A stretch of 64,000 nucleotides of DNA from DASXHY01 sp036272195 (lineage in GTDB: Bacteria; Verrucomicrobiota; Verrucomicrobiia; Limisphaerales; DASXHY01). Both the position numbers and the translations under genes were made by a program. This document shows positions 9,133-18,070 of the stretch, one piece after another (within the stretch, counting starts at the first letter, position 1; each line of letters opens with the position of its first letter). The notes below the pieces were generated by a model. That model made no database searches. It was not told the origin of the DNA and saw only the letters and a list, made by a program, of their open reading frames with translations. Location: contig DATAZE010000006.1 of assembly GCA_036272195.1 (NCBI GenBank), positions 1 through 64,000 of the forward strand, given 5' to 3'.

Positions 9133-9151
9133 CCCACCCGAAAGAGGGATG
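9133..9151 (+). repeat. 19-bp sequence shared exactly with 20735-20753 (upstream of a secreted-protein gene)
   Basis: The sequence CCCACCCGAAAGAGGGATG occurs here on the plus strand and, in the same orientation relative to its gene, on the minus strand at 20753-20735. Both copies lie roughly 90-120 bp upstream of the signal-peptide start codon of a large secreted protein. It contains a short CCC..GGG hairpin. It may be a promoter element, a leader element or a regulator site. Confidence 0.55.
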
Positions 9152-9241
9152 TGGCTGATTTCAAAAAGCAGGTATCGTTATGAAGCTGGGTCCCACTATC
9201 AAAAGCAAAAGCAAGACAGCACAAACCATCCAATCAAGACT

Positions 9242-12200
9242 GTGAAAACTAAACTAGCCCCACTATTCATGGCCGCCCTGGCCTTCCTTTGCGCGCTTCT
9301 GTGCAGCCTACCGGCACAAGCACAAACCCTTCAGTTCAGATATAATTTCGAGGATGGGCCGGGCACAACAACGACAAATGACCCCAGCAGCGCCCTCTAT
9401 CCACTGGTCATGACCTTGACCACCGGCTCGGGCACCGCGGGCGATCTCCATGGAGCGGCAAATTCCGGTGTTCAAAATACGGGAAGGTCATTGGATCTTT
9501 CCACTAATCCTATCGCGGGAAATTTGGGCGGGTCTTTTGTTCAATTGACCAATAGCACCGCTTTGGGCGCGCTGGGCAGCGTGACTGATTTTACCGCGAG
9601 CATCTGGATCAAGATGCCGGTTCTCCAAACTAACACGCTTAACCAGGGCTCCCGTATTTATAATTTGGTTGGCTCGGGACTTACCGACATCGGCGGCGTG
9701 AACAGCATCGGCTTTCAACCTCAGTTTGCCAGTGGGGCGCCCGTGTTTCCCCCTTTCACGATGCGCGCCGTCATCGGTAATACAGTCCTGACGCCCCCCA
9801 TCTGGTACACCTGGCCGACGAATGAATGGATCTTCGTGGCCATGACCTATAACAGCACCACCGGCGATGCCTGCATGTATTACGGCACGGAAGCCAGCCC
9901 GGCGAAAATGTTTGTCGTGAAGAATATCGGCGCCGGAACCAATTTTAACTTCACTGGCACGCCGAGTTTCACCTTGGGTGATCGGCCCAGCAAAGGCCGC
10001 TCGTTCCCCGGCTGGATTGATGATGCGCGCTTTTATACCGGAGCGGGCAATCTTGCCTTCATCGAAAATATTCGCAAGGCCGCCACGCCGCTTCTCATCA
10101 GCAATCTCTCGCCGGACGGCTCGCTGTTGCAAGCTGGGACAAATACGCTGTCCTTTACGGCCACCTCCGCAAATGGCGTGAATACCAGTGGCGTCAAAGC
10201 CTGGGTGAATGGTGCAGACATTTCTTCGAGCCTGAATTTCACCGCGACCACGGGCGGCCAAATTGTGACGTATAACAATCTGCCGATAAACCCGACGCTG
10301 ATCACGCAGGCAAATATCAATGGTGTGGCGGTTACCATTCAAGTGACGGACGCGGGCGGCATCGTCACTAGTAATTCCTACGTATATGACGCGTTTGGTG
10401 CGACCAATTTCACCTGGGAGACTGAAGATTATGACTTCGGCGGTGGTTTGTTCATCGACAATCCAGTGATGACTTTTGTCGGACCGGGCGCGAACACCTA
10501 TTACCAGGAACAGACGGCCTATGTGAATATAACGGATGCGAATGATGATGGCGCTACGGGTGGACCTCTTCGCGTCTACCGGGATCCGTTTGAACTCGTG
10601 GAAACGGAATTTGTCGGTGGTGGTCCGTTAAACACTGCGGCTGGTGGTCAGGCGAATCTTGGCGATTTGTTCCGGCAGAAAGTTTTGGATGCCTATAATG
10701 TAACCAATATTGCCCGTGACGTGAATGTCGGGTTTTTCGATGGTGGCACTGGAAGCGGGCATCCGAATTGGATGAACTATACCCGGACTTATCCCGCAGG
10801 TAATTTCAATGTTTTTCTGCGAGTCGCGAATGGCGGTGGCAACTTGGGTGATTCACTTGATCTCGTAACAGACGGATGGGGAACATCGTCCCAAACGACC
10901 ACCAACTTGGGGACGTTCAGTTATCCGAACAGCGGCAGTTGGGACAACTTTGAGTGGGTGCCTCTCCGGGACGCCGGCGGCAATCTTGCTCGCGTGCAAT
11001 TGAATGGCAGCACCAACACAATTCGTCTCACTGCAGGAGCTAACGGCGGCGGAAACGTGAACTTCCTGTTGCTAACACCGGCGAATACTAATTTGCCCTC
11101 GATCAGCGGAGTTTATCCTAACGGAACCAATATTTTCCAGCCGTTCCCCACGTTTTCTTTCGTGGCAAGTTCCCCCTCGGGCGTGAACATCAATACGAAT
11201 AGCATCACCGTGCGGCTTACGGTGACCAACTTGCTGGGTCAGGGATTTGCTACGAACGTGACCGCCACGAGTGGGTTAACCTTTAGTGGTCCGGCTACCA
11301 ATCGTACTGTCAGTCTCGCATTGATCTCGAACGAGGTGTACACGGCCAGTATCAGTGTCACGGACGCCAACGGCAGCCCGGCGGCGACGACTGTTGCGTT
11401 TGATACACTTAGCCCGGTGTATACGTGGGAAGCGGAAGACTACGATTTCGGCGGCGGCTCGTTCATCGATAATCCCGCGCCCGATGCCTATGCCGGAATG
11501 GCCGGAATTGAAGGAGTGGACGCTCATAATATTGTAGATAGCGGAGAAACCTTCATTTATCGCAGCGGCACCACTGCGGATCAAGGCAACACCGATGCTC
11601 AGAGATTGCAGTACACCACGAACGCGCTCGTCGATTACAACCTCGGTTGGTACGACGGCGGCGAGTGGAATAACTATACGAGAACGTTCCCTGCCGGTGA
11701 ATACAATGTGTATCTGCGCGGCGCTAACGGCTCGACGGGTTCCGGAGTCGCTACTCTGGCCCAGGTAACCGGCGGAATTGGTACTGCCACCCAGACAACC
11801 ACGAACATCGGGACTTTCACCCAGAACCCTACCGGCGACTGGCAGGCCTATAACTGGACGCCATTGCGCGACGCGGGCGGCAACCTGGTGAAATTCATCG
11901 GAGGCTCCGTGATGACGCTACGGGTCACTAGCGGTGGCGCTTTGAACCCGAACTTCTACGCGTTCTTCCCGGCGAATACGAACCTCCCGACCTTGAACAA
12001 CGTGTTCCCGGTCACTGGTACTCAAATGACCAATACCTTCAGCTTCAATGTTCTATCCGCCGCCGGTGTTAGCACGAATAACATCGTCGTGAGTGTTAAC
12101 GGAACGAATATTTCACCTGTGATCACCGGCAATCAAAACAACTGGACGGTGAGCTACGCGCATATCTTGCCGAATTCAACGTATTCCATCACCGTGACGG

Positions 12201-13048
12201 TTACGGATTTGAACGGGAATTCATCCAGCTCCACCGCTACATTTGATACCGTCAACCCGAACAATTACGTCTGGGAAGTGGAAGATTATGATTACAACAG
12301 CGGCTTGTTCTTCGATAATCCGCAAACGAACGCCTACAACGGCTTGGCTTCCGTTGACGCGGTGGATGCCTTCCATACGAATCCCGGCGGCACATATACC
12401 TACCGGCCTACGGGCATAGCTGGTGGGGCCGCGGGTGACGTGCCGAGGGCAAAGTATACGGACCCCACCAATCCACAAGTAGACGGCAGCCTCGGCTTCT
12501 TCAGCAACGGTTCCTGGGCCAACTACACCAGGAATTATCCTGCTGGGACCTATTTCGTGTATGGCCGCTTCGCAACTGCATCCGCCGGAACCGACGCGCT
12601 CCTCGGAGAAGTCACCAGCGGTTGGGGAACCATGACCCAATCGAGCAATGTGCTGGGATCGTTTGCGATACCGAATACGCAGGGTTGGACCACGTATGTG
12701 TATGTTCCGATGCGAGATGCTTCGGGTAACCTCGCTACGATCACCCTCAACGGGTCTACCAATACCCTACAGGTCATCAGACCTACGGAAGATCCGACCA
12801 CGCCGGACGTCAACGTGAACTTCATGATGTTGGTGCCCGTTATGACCGAGGGCGTCAGTCTCTCCGGCACCAACGTGGTCGTTTCGTTCCCGACTCTCTC
12901 AGGCTGGAACTATCAGGTCCAATATAAGACCAACCTGGCCGATCCGAATTGGAATGTGGTCGGAACCGTACCCGGCAACAACGGAACCCAATCGCTCCCC
13001 GATCCGGCCACCGGTAAATCACGGTTCTATCGCGTGCAGGTCCAATAA
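9242..13048 (+). CDS. Secreted multi-module LamG / carbohydrate-binding-like protein
   Basis: About 1268 residues from the GTG at 9242, which gives a good signal peptide (MKTKLAPLFMAALAFLCALL, then PAQAQ). A longer frame opens at 9149 and an internal ATG lies at 9269, so the start is uncertain. Residues ~30-290 form a LamG/concanavalin-like domain (FTASIWIKMP, WIFVAMTYNSTTGDACMYYG). Three modules follow, each opening with a version of WE-x-EDYDFGGG-x-FIDNP (about residues 392, 729 and 1011) and containing NYTRTYPAG and PLRDAGGN, which resemble CBM6-type sugar-binding sandwiches. The modules are joined by Ig-like linkers. The last ~65 residues (YQVQYKTNL..FYRVQVQ) match a C-terminal domain seen in four other proteins here. 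No catalytic domain is visible, so a polysaccharide-binding surface protein is likely. Confidence 0.8.
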   Translation: MKTKLAPLFMAALAFLCALLCSLPAQAQTLQFRYNFEDGPGTTTTNDPSSALYPLVMTLTTGSGTAGDLHGAANSGVQNTGRSLDLSTNPIAGNLGGSFVQLTNSTALGALGSVTDFTASIWIKMPVLQTNTLNQGSRIYNLVGSGLTDIGGVNSIGFQPQFASGAPVFPPFTMRAVIGNTVLTPPIWYTWPTNEWIFVAMTYNSTTGDACMYYGTEASPAKMFVVKNIGAGTNFNFTGTPSFTLGDRPSKGRSFPGWIDDARFYTGAGNLAFIENIRKAATPLLISNLSPDGSLLQAGTNTLSFTATSANGVNTSGVKAWVNGADISSSLNFTATTGGQIVTYNNLPINPTLITQANINGVAVTIQVTDAGGIVTSNSYVYDAFGATNFTWETEDYDFGGGLFIDNPVMTFVGPGANTYYQEQTAYVNITDANDDGATGGPLRVYRDPFELVETEFVGGGPLNTAAGGQANLGDLFRQKVLDAYNVTNIARDVNVGFFDGGTGSGHPNWMNYTRTYPAGNFNVFLRVANGGGNLGDSLDLVTDGWGTSSQTTTNLGTFSYPNSGSWDNFEWVPLRDAGGNLARVQLNGSTNTIRLTAGANGGGNVNFLLLTPANTNLPSISGVYPNGTNIFQPFPTFSFVASSPSGVNINTNSITVRLTVTNLLGQGFATNVTATSGLTFSGPATNRTVSLALISNEVYTASISVTDANGSPAATTVAFDTLSPVYTWEAEDYDFGGGSFIDNPAPDAYAGMAGIEGVDAHNIVDSGETFIYRSGTTADQGNTDAQRLQYTTNALVDYNLGWYDGGEWNNYTRTFPAGEYNVYLRGANGSTGSGVATLAQVTGGIGTATQTTTNIGTFTQNPTGDWQAYNWTPLRDAGGNLVKFIGGSVMTLRVTSGGALNPNFYAFFPANTNLPTLNNVFPVTGTQMTNTFSFNVLSAAGVSTNNIVVSVNGTNISPVITGNQNNWTVSYAHILPNSTYSITVTVTDLNGNSSSSTATFDTVNPNNYVWEVEDYDYNSGLFFDNPQTNAYNGLASVDAVDAFHTNPGGTYTYRPTGIAGGAAGDVPRAKYTDPTNPQVDGSLGFFSNGSWANYTRNYPAGTYFVYGRFATASAGTDALLGEVTSGWGTMTQSSNVLGSFAIPNTQGWTTYVYVPMRDASGNLATITLNGSTNTLQVIRPTEDPTTPDVNVNFMMLVPVMTEGVSLSGTNVVVSFPTLSGWNYQVQYKTNLADPNWNVVGTVPGNNGTQSLPDPATGKSRFYRVQVQ

Positions 13049-13067
13049 AAAATAGCGTTCGATTACA

Positions 13068-13099
13068 GGGTCCGGCCGCCGTTAGCCGGGGCCGGACCC
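13068..13099 (+). terminator. Terminator-like hairpin after the LamG protein gene
   Basis: A perfect 10-bp inverted repeat (GGGTCCGGCC / GGCCGGACCC) with a 12-base loop, 20 bp after the stop codon. The tail is TTCT rather than a long T run, so it may be an attenuating hairpin that leaves some read-through into the pseudopilin gene. Confidence 0.6.
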
Positions 13100-13121
13100 T
13101 TCTAAAAATGTGATGTAACTT

Positions 13122-14006
13122 ATGACTCCAAGACAAACAGGTTTCTCAAGCCAATCGTCGTCCACTCCTTCGCGCAAAACCGGGGGTTTCACCTTGATCG
13201 AACTGTTGGTCGTGATCGCCATCATAGCGATTCTGGCGGCCATGTTGCTGCCAGCGCTGGCGAAGGCCAAAACCAGAGCCCAGGCGACACAGTGCATGAA
13301 CAATCTCCGGCAAATGGGCATCGCTTGGCTCATGTACGCAGACGACAATAATACCAAGTTCATGCCGACGGTGGGGCAGGGCCAGCTTCAGGTCAGCCTT
13401 CTTCCCAATGACTTCACCAACCCGGGTAATCCGGAAAATCAGTGGGTCTATGGCGACATGACTCAACCCGCGGCGGCCGTAAATGCGGACCTGATTAAAG
13501 TGGGACTAATGTATAATTACGCTCCGAACATTCAACTATTCAAATGTCCGGCGGATAGAAGGACGGCTTTCTTTGGACTAACCGTGCCGCCTGGCGCCGC
13601 CGATAAGCCAACGGTGCGCAGTATGTCCATGAATGGCTATCTGGCTCCAATAGTTGACCACTTTCAGCCCGGAACCGCTCCGCTCAATGCGAATTATAGA
13701 ATATTCAGGAAACAAGCCGACCTCATTCCCATGGGTGCCGCAAATTGTTTTGTTGTCCTCGACGAAAATCCTTGGAGCATCAACGACGGCTGGTTTTGTA
13801 CAGACAATACAAGTTGGGTGGACAAACCGGCCACTTATCACAATAACGCCTGCGGGTTCGCTTTTGCCGATGGTCACAGTGAAATACATAAATGGCGGGA
13901 TTCAAATCTAATCAACTTTCTGGGACCTTATGGAGCTGGAGCTCAGGCTCAAGTGGGTGTTGGGGATGTTGATTGGTTGCTGCAACATTCTTCGGTTCAC
14001 AAATAA
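13122..14006 (+). CDS. Type IV pilin-like protein (prepilin N-terminus, H-x9-DG C-terminus)
   Basis: A 294-residue protein. Residues ~25-50 contain a class III prepilin signal: a peptidase site just before FTLIELLVVIAIIAILAAML, with the glutamate at position +5 of the mature protein. The C-terminal half has cysteines and the H-x9-DG signature (H-NNACGFAFA-DG). This family is expanded in Verrucomicrobia and Planctomycetes, and its members are thought to be pseudopilins of a secretion or uptake system. It lies 73 bp after the LamG protein, the same pairing seen twice more in the window. The precise role is unknown. Confidence 0.88.
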   Translation: MTPRQTGFSSQSSSTPSRKTGGFTLIELLVVIAIIAILAAMLLPALAKAKTRAQATQCMNNLRQMGIAWLMYADDNNTKFMPTVGQGQLQVSLLPNDFTNPGNPENQWVYGDMTQPAAAVNADLIKVGLMYNYAPNIQLFKCPADRRTAFFGLTVPPGAADKPTVRSMSMNGYLAPIVDHFQPGTAPLNANYRIFRKQADLIPMGAANCFVVLDENPWSINDGWFCTDNTSWVDKPATYHNNACGFAFADGHSEIHKWRDSNLINFLGPYGAGAQAQVGVGDVDWLLQHSSVHK

Positions 14007-14047
14007 GACGTCGTCGGCGGGGGGGTATCACCGATCCGCCGTGCGTC
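14007..14047 (+). terminator. Possible terminator hairpin after the pseudopilin gene
   Basis: CGGCGG (14015-14020) can pair with CCGCCG (14036-14041), and outer GACG/CGTC arms (14007-14010 and 14044-14047) can extend the stem. An A-rich rather than T-rich tail follows, so the terminator call is weak. Confidence 0.3.
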
Positions 14048-14127
14048 AAAATATAAAGAGGCACTGTTCGCGTGAAAGGACTCTTTAAAGGAGTAGCGTC
14101 GTATATAGAGTGGTTTACTGGGAAATT

Positions 14128-15567
14128 ATGACGAAGAATATCCACCTGAGGATCCTGGTTGCCTTGACTGCCGTATCCATTGCTTCCGCCACGGCAGCCG
14201 AGCAATCTCCATCGGTCAAGGTCTACGTCACAGCCAAAGGCACCGGACAAAAACTCGCCAGGGCGGGTGATTTAAGCTTTATCGACATGGTGCAGCCTGG
14301 CGAAAAGCAGGAAACCATTTTCGTCGATGCTTCAAAAACCTACCAAACGGTGCTCGGAGTGGGCGGCGCATTGACCGATGCATCCGCGGAAACATTCTAC
14401 AAACTGCCGAAAGACAAACAGCAGGAAATATTGCAGGCTTATTTTGACCCGGAAAAAGGCATCGGTTACAGCCTCGGTCGCACGCATATTCATAGCTGCG
14501 ATTTTTCCAGCGAAAGTTATACCTACGTTAAGGATGGGGACACGGCCCTGAAGAGCTTCGACATCGGCCACGACCTGAAATATCGGATTCCCTTCATCAA
14601 GCAAGTCCTGGCCACCGCCGGTCCGGATAATTTCACCGTTTTTGCCAGTCCCTGGAGTCCACCGGCGTGGATGAAAGACAATAACGACATGTTGCACGGC
14701 GGAAAATTGAAACCGGAATATTATGGGACGTGGGCAAGTTATTGCGGAAAATTTATCAAGGCCTACGAAAAACAGGGCATTCCCATCTGGGGAATGACTG
14801 TCCAGAACGAGCCCATGGCCAACCAGACATGGGAATCGTGCATCTACACCGCCGAAGATGAACGGGACTTTGTTAAAAATTATCTGGGCCCGACCTTTGC
14901 GAAGGACGGACTTAAGGAAAAGAATATCGTGATTTGGGACCATAACCGCAGCCTGATGTATCAACGGGCCGAAGTGGTCCTGAACGACCCGGCCGCCGCC
15001 AAATATGTCTGGGGCGTCGCCTATCATTGGTACGTGGGCGACCATTTTGAAAATGTCAAAATGGTCCAGCAAGCCTTTCCCGGAACCCACCTCCTGTTCA
15101 CGGAAGGTTGCAACGGGCCGTACAATCCAGTCACCATCGACGATTGGAAATGGGGCGAGAATTACGGAAAATCAATGATCAACGATTTCAACAACGGCGC
15201 AGTCGGTTGGACGGATTGGAATGTGTTGTTGGATGAAGAGGGCGGCCCTAATCACGTGCGAAACTTCTGCTTCGCTCCGATTCATGGCGATACCAAAACG
15301 GGCGCGCTTCACTACATGAATTCCTATTATTATATCGGCCATTTCTCCAAATTTGTCCGGCCTGGCGCCCGCAGGATTGTCAGTTCTTCGACCACGGACA
15401 AATTGATCACCACCGCGTTTTTGAATAAGGACAAAAATATCGTGGTCGTCGTGATGAATTCCACCGAAACCGCCCAACCGTTCTATCTCTGGATGGAAAA
15501 CAAGGAAGCGAAATCCGAAAGCCCGGCTCATTCCATGATGACGCTGGTATTTCCGCGGGCGATTTAA
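14128..15567 (+). CDS. GH30 glycoside hydrolase (glucosylceramidase-like)
   Basis: A 479-residue secreted retaining beta-glycosidase. The signal peptide is about residues 1-23 (MTKNIHLRILVALTAVSIAS). The (beta/alpha)8 barrel has GVGGALTDASAETFY, SPWSPPAWMK, the acid/base glutamate E228 in TVQNEP and the nucleophile E326 in LFTEG. A small C-terminal beta domain follows (ITTAFLNKDKNIVVVVMN). The ATG at 14128 fits the signal peptide better than an upstream GTG/TTG-type start. GH30 subfamilies include beta-glucosidases, beta-1,6-glucanases, beta-fucosidases and xylanases. The overall motifs suit the GH30_1/GH30_3 side. Activity is not fixed by sequence alone. Confidence 0.9.
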   Translation: MTKNIHLRILVALTAVSIASATAAEQSPSVKVYVTAKGTGQKLARAGDLSFIDMVQPGEKQETIFVDASKTYQTVLGVGGALTDASAETFYKLPKDKQQEILQAYFDPEKGIGYSLGRTHIHSCDFSSESYTYVKDGDTALKSFDIGHDLKYRIPFIKQVLATAGPDNFTVFASPWSPPAWMKDNNDMLHGGKLKPEYYGTWASYCGKFIKAYEKQGIPIWGMTVQNEPMANQTWESCIYTAEDERDFVKNYLGPTFAKDGLKEKNIVIWDHNRSLMYQRAEVVLNDPAAAKYVWGVAYHWYVGDHFENVKMVQQAFPGTHLLFTEGCNGPYNPVTIDDWKWGENYGKSMINDFNNGAVGWTDWNVLLDEEGGPNHVRNFCFAPIHGDTKTGALHYMNSYYYIGHFSKFVRPGARRIVSSSTTDKLITTAFLNKDKNIVVVVMNSTETAQPFYLWMENKEAKSESPAHSMMTLVFPRAI

Positions 15568-15618
15568 GCCGTCCGCCGCTCAGCCTTTGGTTGCTCTTGG
15601 TAATATTTTTTGTAATCG

Positions 15619-18048
15619 TTGAAGCTGTTGAAGCCCAAAAGGCATTTTCAAAATCGAGCGCGCTCTTCGGACGGAGGCAGGCTCCCGTCTAAAAATCCCC
15701 CCGCAAAAATTTCGCGCGGCCGGCTCTGGTTGTTTCGCGTTTTTGCGGTTCTGCTCATACCACTCGTTGCCGTTTGCGCCTTGGAACTTGTTTTGCGCCT
15801 GGCTGGGTATGGTTACCGGACGAGCTTTTTTTTGCGCACAAAAATAAACGGCCAGGATTTTTACGTTCCAAACGACAGCTTCGGTTATCGGTTTTTCCCG
15901 CCCGCCCTGGCTCGCACACCCGAGCCGCAGCGGATGGCGGTAAAAAAACCGGCAAATACGTTCCGCATTTTTTTGTTTGGAGAATCTGCGGCCATGGGGG
16001 ACCCCGATCCGAGCTTTGGCGCTGGACGGTATTTGCAGGCCCTGTTGCACGAACGTTATCCGGCCACCGATTTTGAAGTCATCTGCGTGGCGATGACGGC
16101 AATTAATTCCCACGCTATTCTCCCTATCGCCCGCGAATGCGCCCGGCGCGATGGCGACCTCTGGATCATTTACATGGGCAACAACGAAATGATCGGCCCG
16201 TTTGGCGCGAGTACTGTTTTCGGTTCGCGCGTCCCTGCCATAAGTCTTGTCCGCGCAAATCTCGCGGCCAAGGCCACACGGACGGGGCAATTGTTGGAGA
16301 ACGTCATGCAGCACTGGGGCCCGCATTCGGCAGTGCCGAAAACATGGGAAGGGCTGAATATGTTCAAGGATCACCAGGTTCGGTGCGATGATCCCAATCG
16401 GTTGCGAGCCTATGAAAATTTCAAAAAAAACCTCGCCGACATTTTGCGCGCAGGTCATAGCGCCGGTGTGCCTGTGATTCTGAGCACCGTCGGGAGCAAC
16501 CTGAAAGATTGCGCGCCGTTTGCGTCACTCCATTCCGCGAAGGTCACCGAATCGCAAAAGATAGAGTGGGACGGATGGTTTCAGGCCGGGATTGCGGCGC
16601 AGACGTCCGGCGATTACGGAAAAGCGCTGGACCAATTCACACACGCCGCCACATTGGACTCGCAATATGCCGAGTTGCAGTTTCGAATGGCCAACTGCGA
16701 CCTGGCCATGACCAATACCGTCCGCGCTTTGCGCGAATTTGAATTGGCCCGCGACGAGGACACGCTCGACTTTCGCTCGGACGCCCGGGTCAATCAAATC
16801 ATCAAAGACGCCGCCGACGCGCAGGCGAGTCGAGGAGTTCATTTCCTGGATGCAGCGCAGATGTTCGCGGAAAATTCACCGGACGGAATTCCCGGCAACG
16901 AACTTTTTTATGAGCACGTCCATATGAATTTCGCCGGCAATTATTTGCTGGGCCGCGCATTTGCCGCGCAAACGGCAACGTTGCTGCCGAAATCCATTTT
17001 GGTCCGCGACCAGGGCGAGTGGGCATCTTCGGAAATGTGCGATCGCCGGCTGGCGGTGTCGCTGTGGGACCGCGCGCGCGTCTATCAGGTGAATTTCAGC
17101 CGCGTATCCGAGCCGCCATTCACGACCCAGTTGAACGACGTTCCGCGCGCGCGATTTTACATGGCCAAACTGAAACAGCTCGGTGACCAGATGAATGCCG
17201 ACGCTCGCAAGCAATCCCGCGCCCTCTATCAGAATGCAGTCAGCCGGGCGGAGGGGGATTACACCTTGCATCAAAACTTTGCGCAATTTTTATCCCAAAT
17301 CGACGACTTGCCTGGGGCCGTCAAGGAAGAGCGGCAGTTCAGTGAACTATTGCCGCATACTCCGGTTGGTCCATATAAGGTTGGCACGCTGCTGGTCCGC
17401 CAGGGAAAAATCGACGAAGCGCAAAAATCTTTTTCGAGAGCCCTGTCGCTTCGTGCCGATTACGTGCCGGCCTTGAATGAATTAGGTTTGATTTACGCCA
17501 ATCAAATGAAAACCGCAGAGGCTGCGAAATGCTTTTCGGAGACTCTTCGGATAAATCCGGGGTTTGTCGAAGCGTATCTCAATTGGGGATTCACGGATCA
17601 ATGCGAGGGGAATATCGATCAAGCGTCCGCGCGATATCATGAGGCGGCCAATCTTCAACCGCGGGGGCCCGCGGCATATTTTTTTCAGGCGATCACCCTG
17701 GCCAGGCAGCATCAGGTGAAGGATTCGCTCAGCCAATTCCAGGCAGCGGTTTGGATGAATCCGCAATTTTGGCAGGCGCATTATCTGCTCGGCGTGGAAC
17801 TCGCGGAGCAAAATAAAGTGGATGAAGCGCAAGCTCAATTTGCTGAAGTAACGCGCCAGCGCCCGGATTTTGCCAAGGCGCATTTGAACTATGCCGTCTC
17901 ACTGGCGCGGCAGGGGAAACTGCAGGAAGCGTTCAAAGAATTTCAAGTGACCTTGCAATTAAATCCCACCAATAAAACCGCCCAGCATAATCTGGAAGCG
18001 CTTCAAGCCAATCTCCAGGCACTCAAAGCACGTCAAACGACGAACTGA
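15619..18048 (+). CDS. Membrane-anchored SGNH-like domain / TPR-repeat protein
   Basis: About 809 residues, starting at a TTG with no clear ribosome-binding site, so the start is uncertain. One transmembrane helix (about 37-60, LWLFRVFAVLLIPLVAVCAL) anchors it. The outer part has an SGNH-hydrolase-like fold with block I FLFGESAAMGDP (Ser ~123), block III YMGNNE (~186-190) and a late histidine in EHVHMNFAGNY (~435). A TPR-like segment (GDYGKALDQFTHAATLDSQY) is inserted between blocks III and V. From ~510 onwards there are at least six tandem TPRs (for example GKIDEAQKSFSRALSLRADY and GFVEAYLNWGF). The substrate is unknown. Transfer or removal of acyl groups on a surface glycan is one possibility. 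Confidence 0.78.
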   Translation: MKLLKPKRHFQNRARSSDGGRLPSKNPPAKISRGRLWLFRVFAVLLIPLVAVCALELVLRLAGYGYRTSFFLRTKINGQDFYVPNDSFGYRFFPPALARTPEPQRMAVKKPANTFRIFLFGESAAMGDPDPSFGAGRYLQALLHERYPATDFEVICVAMTAINSHAILPIARECARRDGDLWIIYMGNNEMIGPFGASTVFGSRVPAISLVRANLAAKATRTGQLLENVMQHWGPHSAVPKTWEGLNMFKDHQVRCDDPNRLRAYENFKKNLADILRAGHSAGVPVILSTVGSNLKDCAPFASLHSAKVTESQKIEWDGWFQAGIAAQTSGDYGKALDQFTHAATLDSQYAELQFRMANCDLAMTNTVRALREFELARDEDTLDFRSDARVNQIIKDAADAQASRGVHFLDAAQMFAENSPDGIPGNELFYEHVHMNFAGNYLLGRAFAAQTATLLPKSILVRDQGEWASSEMCDRRLAVSLWDRARVYQVNFSRVSEPPFTTQLNDVPRARFYMAKLKQLGDQMNADARKQSRALYQNAVSRAEGDYTLHQNFAQFLSQIDDLPGAVKEERQFSELLPHTPVGPYKVGTLLVRQGKIDEAQKSFSRALSLRADYVPALNELGLIYANQMKTAEAAKCFSETLRINPGFVEAYLNWGFTDQCEGNIDQASARYHEAANLQPRGPAAYFFQAITLARQHQVKDSLSQFQAAVWMNPQFWQAHYLLGVELAEQNKVDEAQAQFAEVTRQRPDFAKAHLNYAVSLARQGKLQEAFKEFQVTLQLNPTNKTAQHNLEALQANLQALKARQTTN

Positions 18049-18070
18049 AGAACTTCTCTTTGGCAAAATC

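Noticed and set aside
9488..10342. 284-codon minus-strand open frame
   Set aside because: Antisense to the LamG domain. It is rich in Arg/Gly/Ile with no domain pattern.
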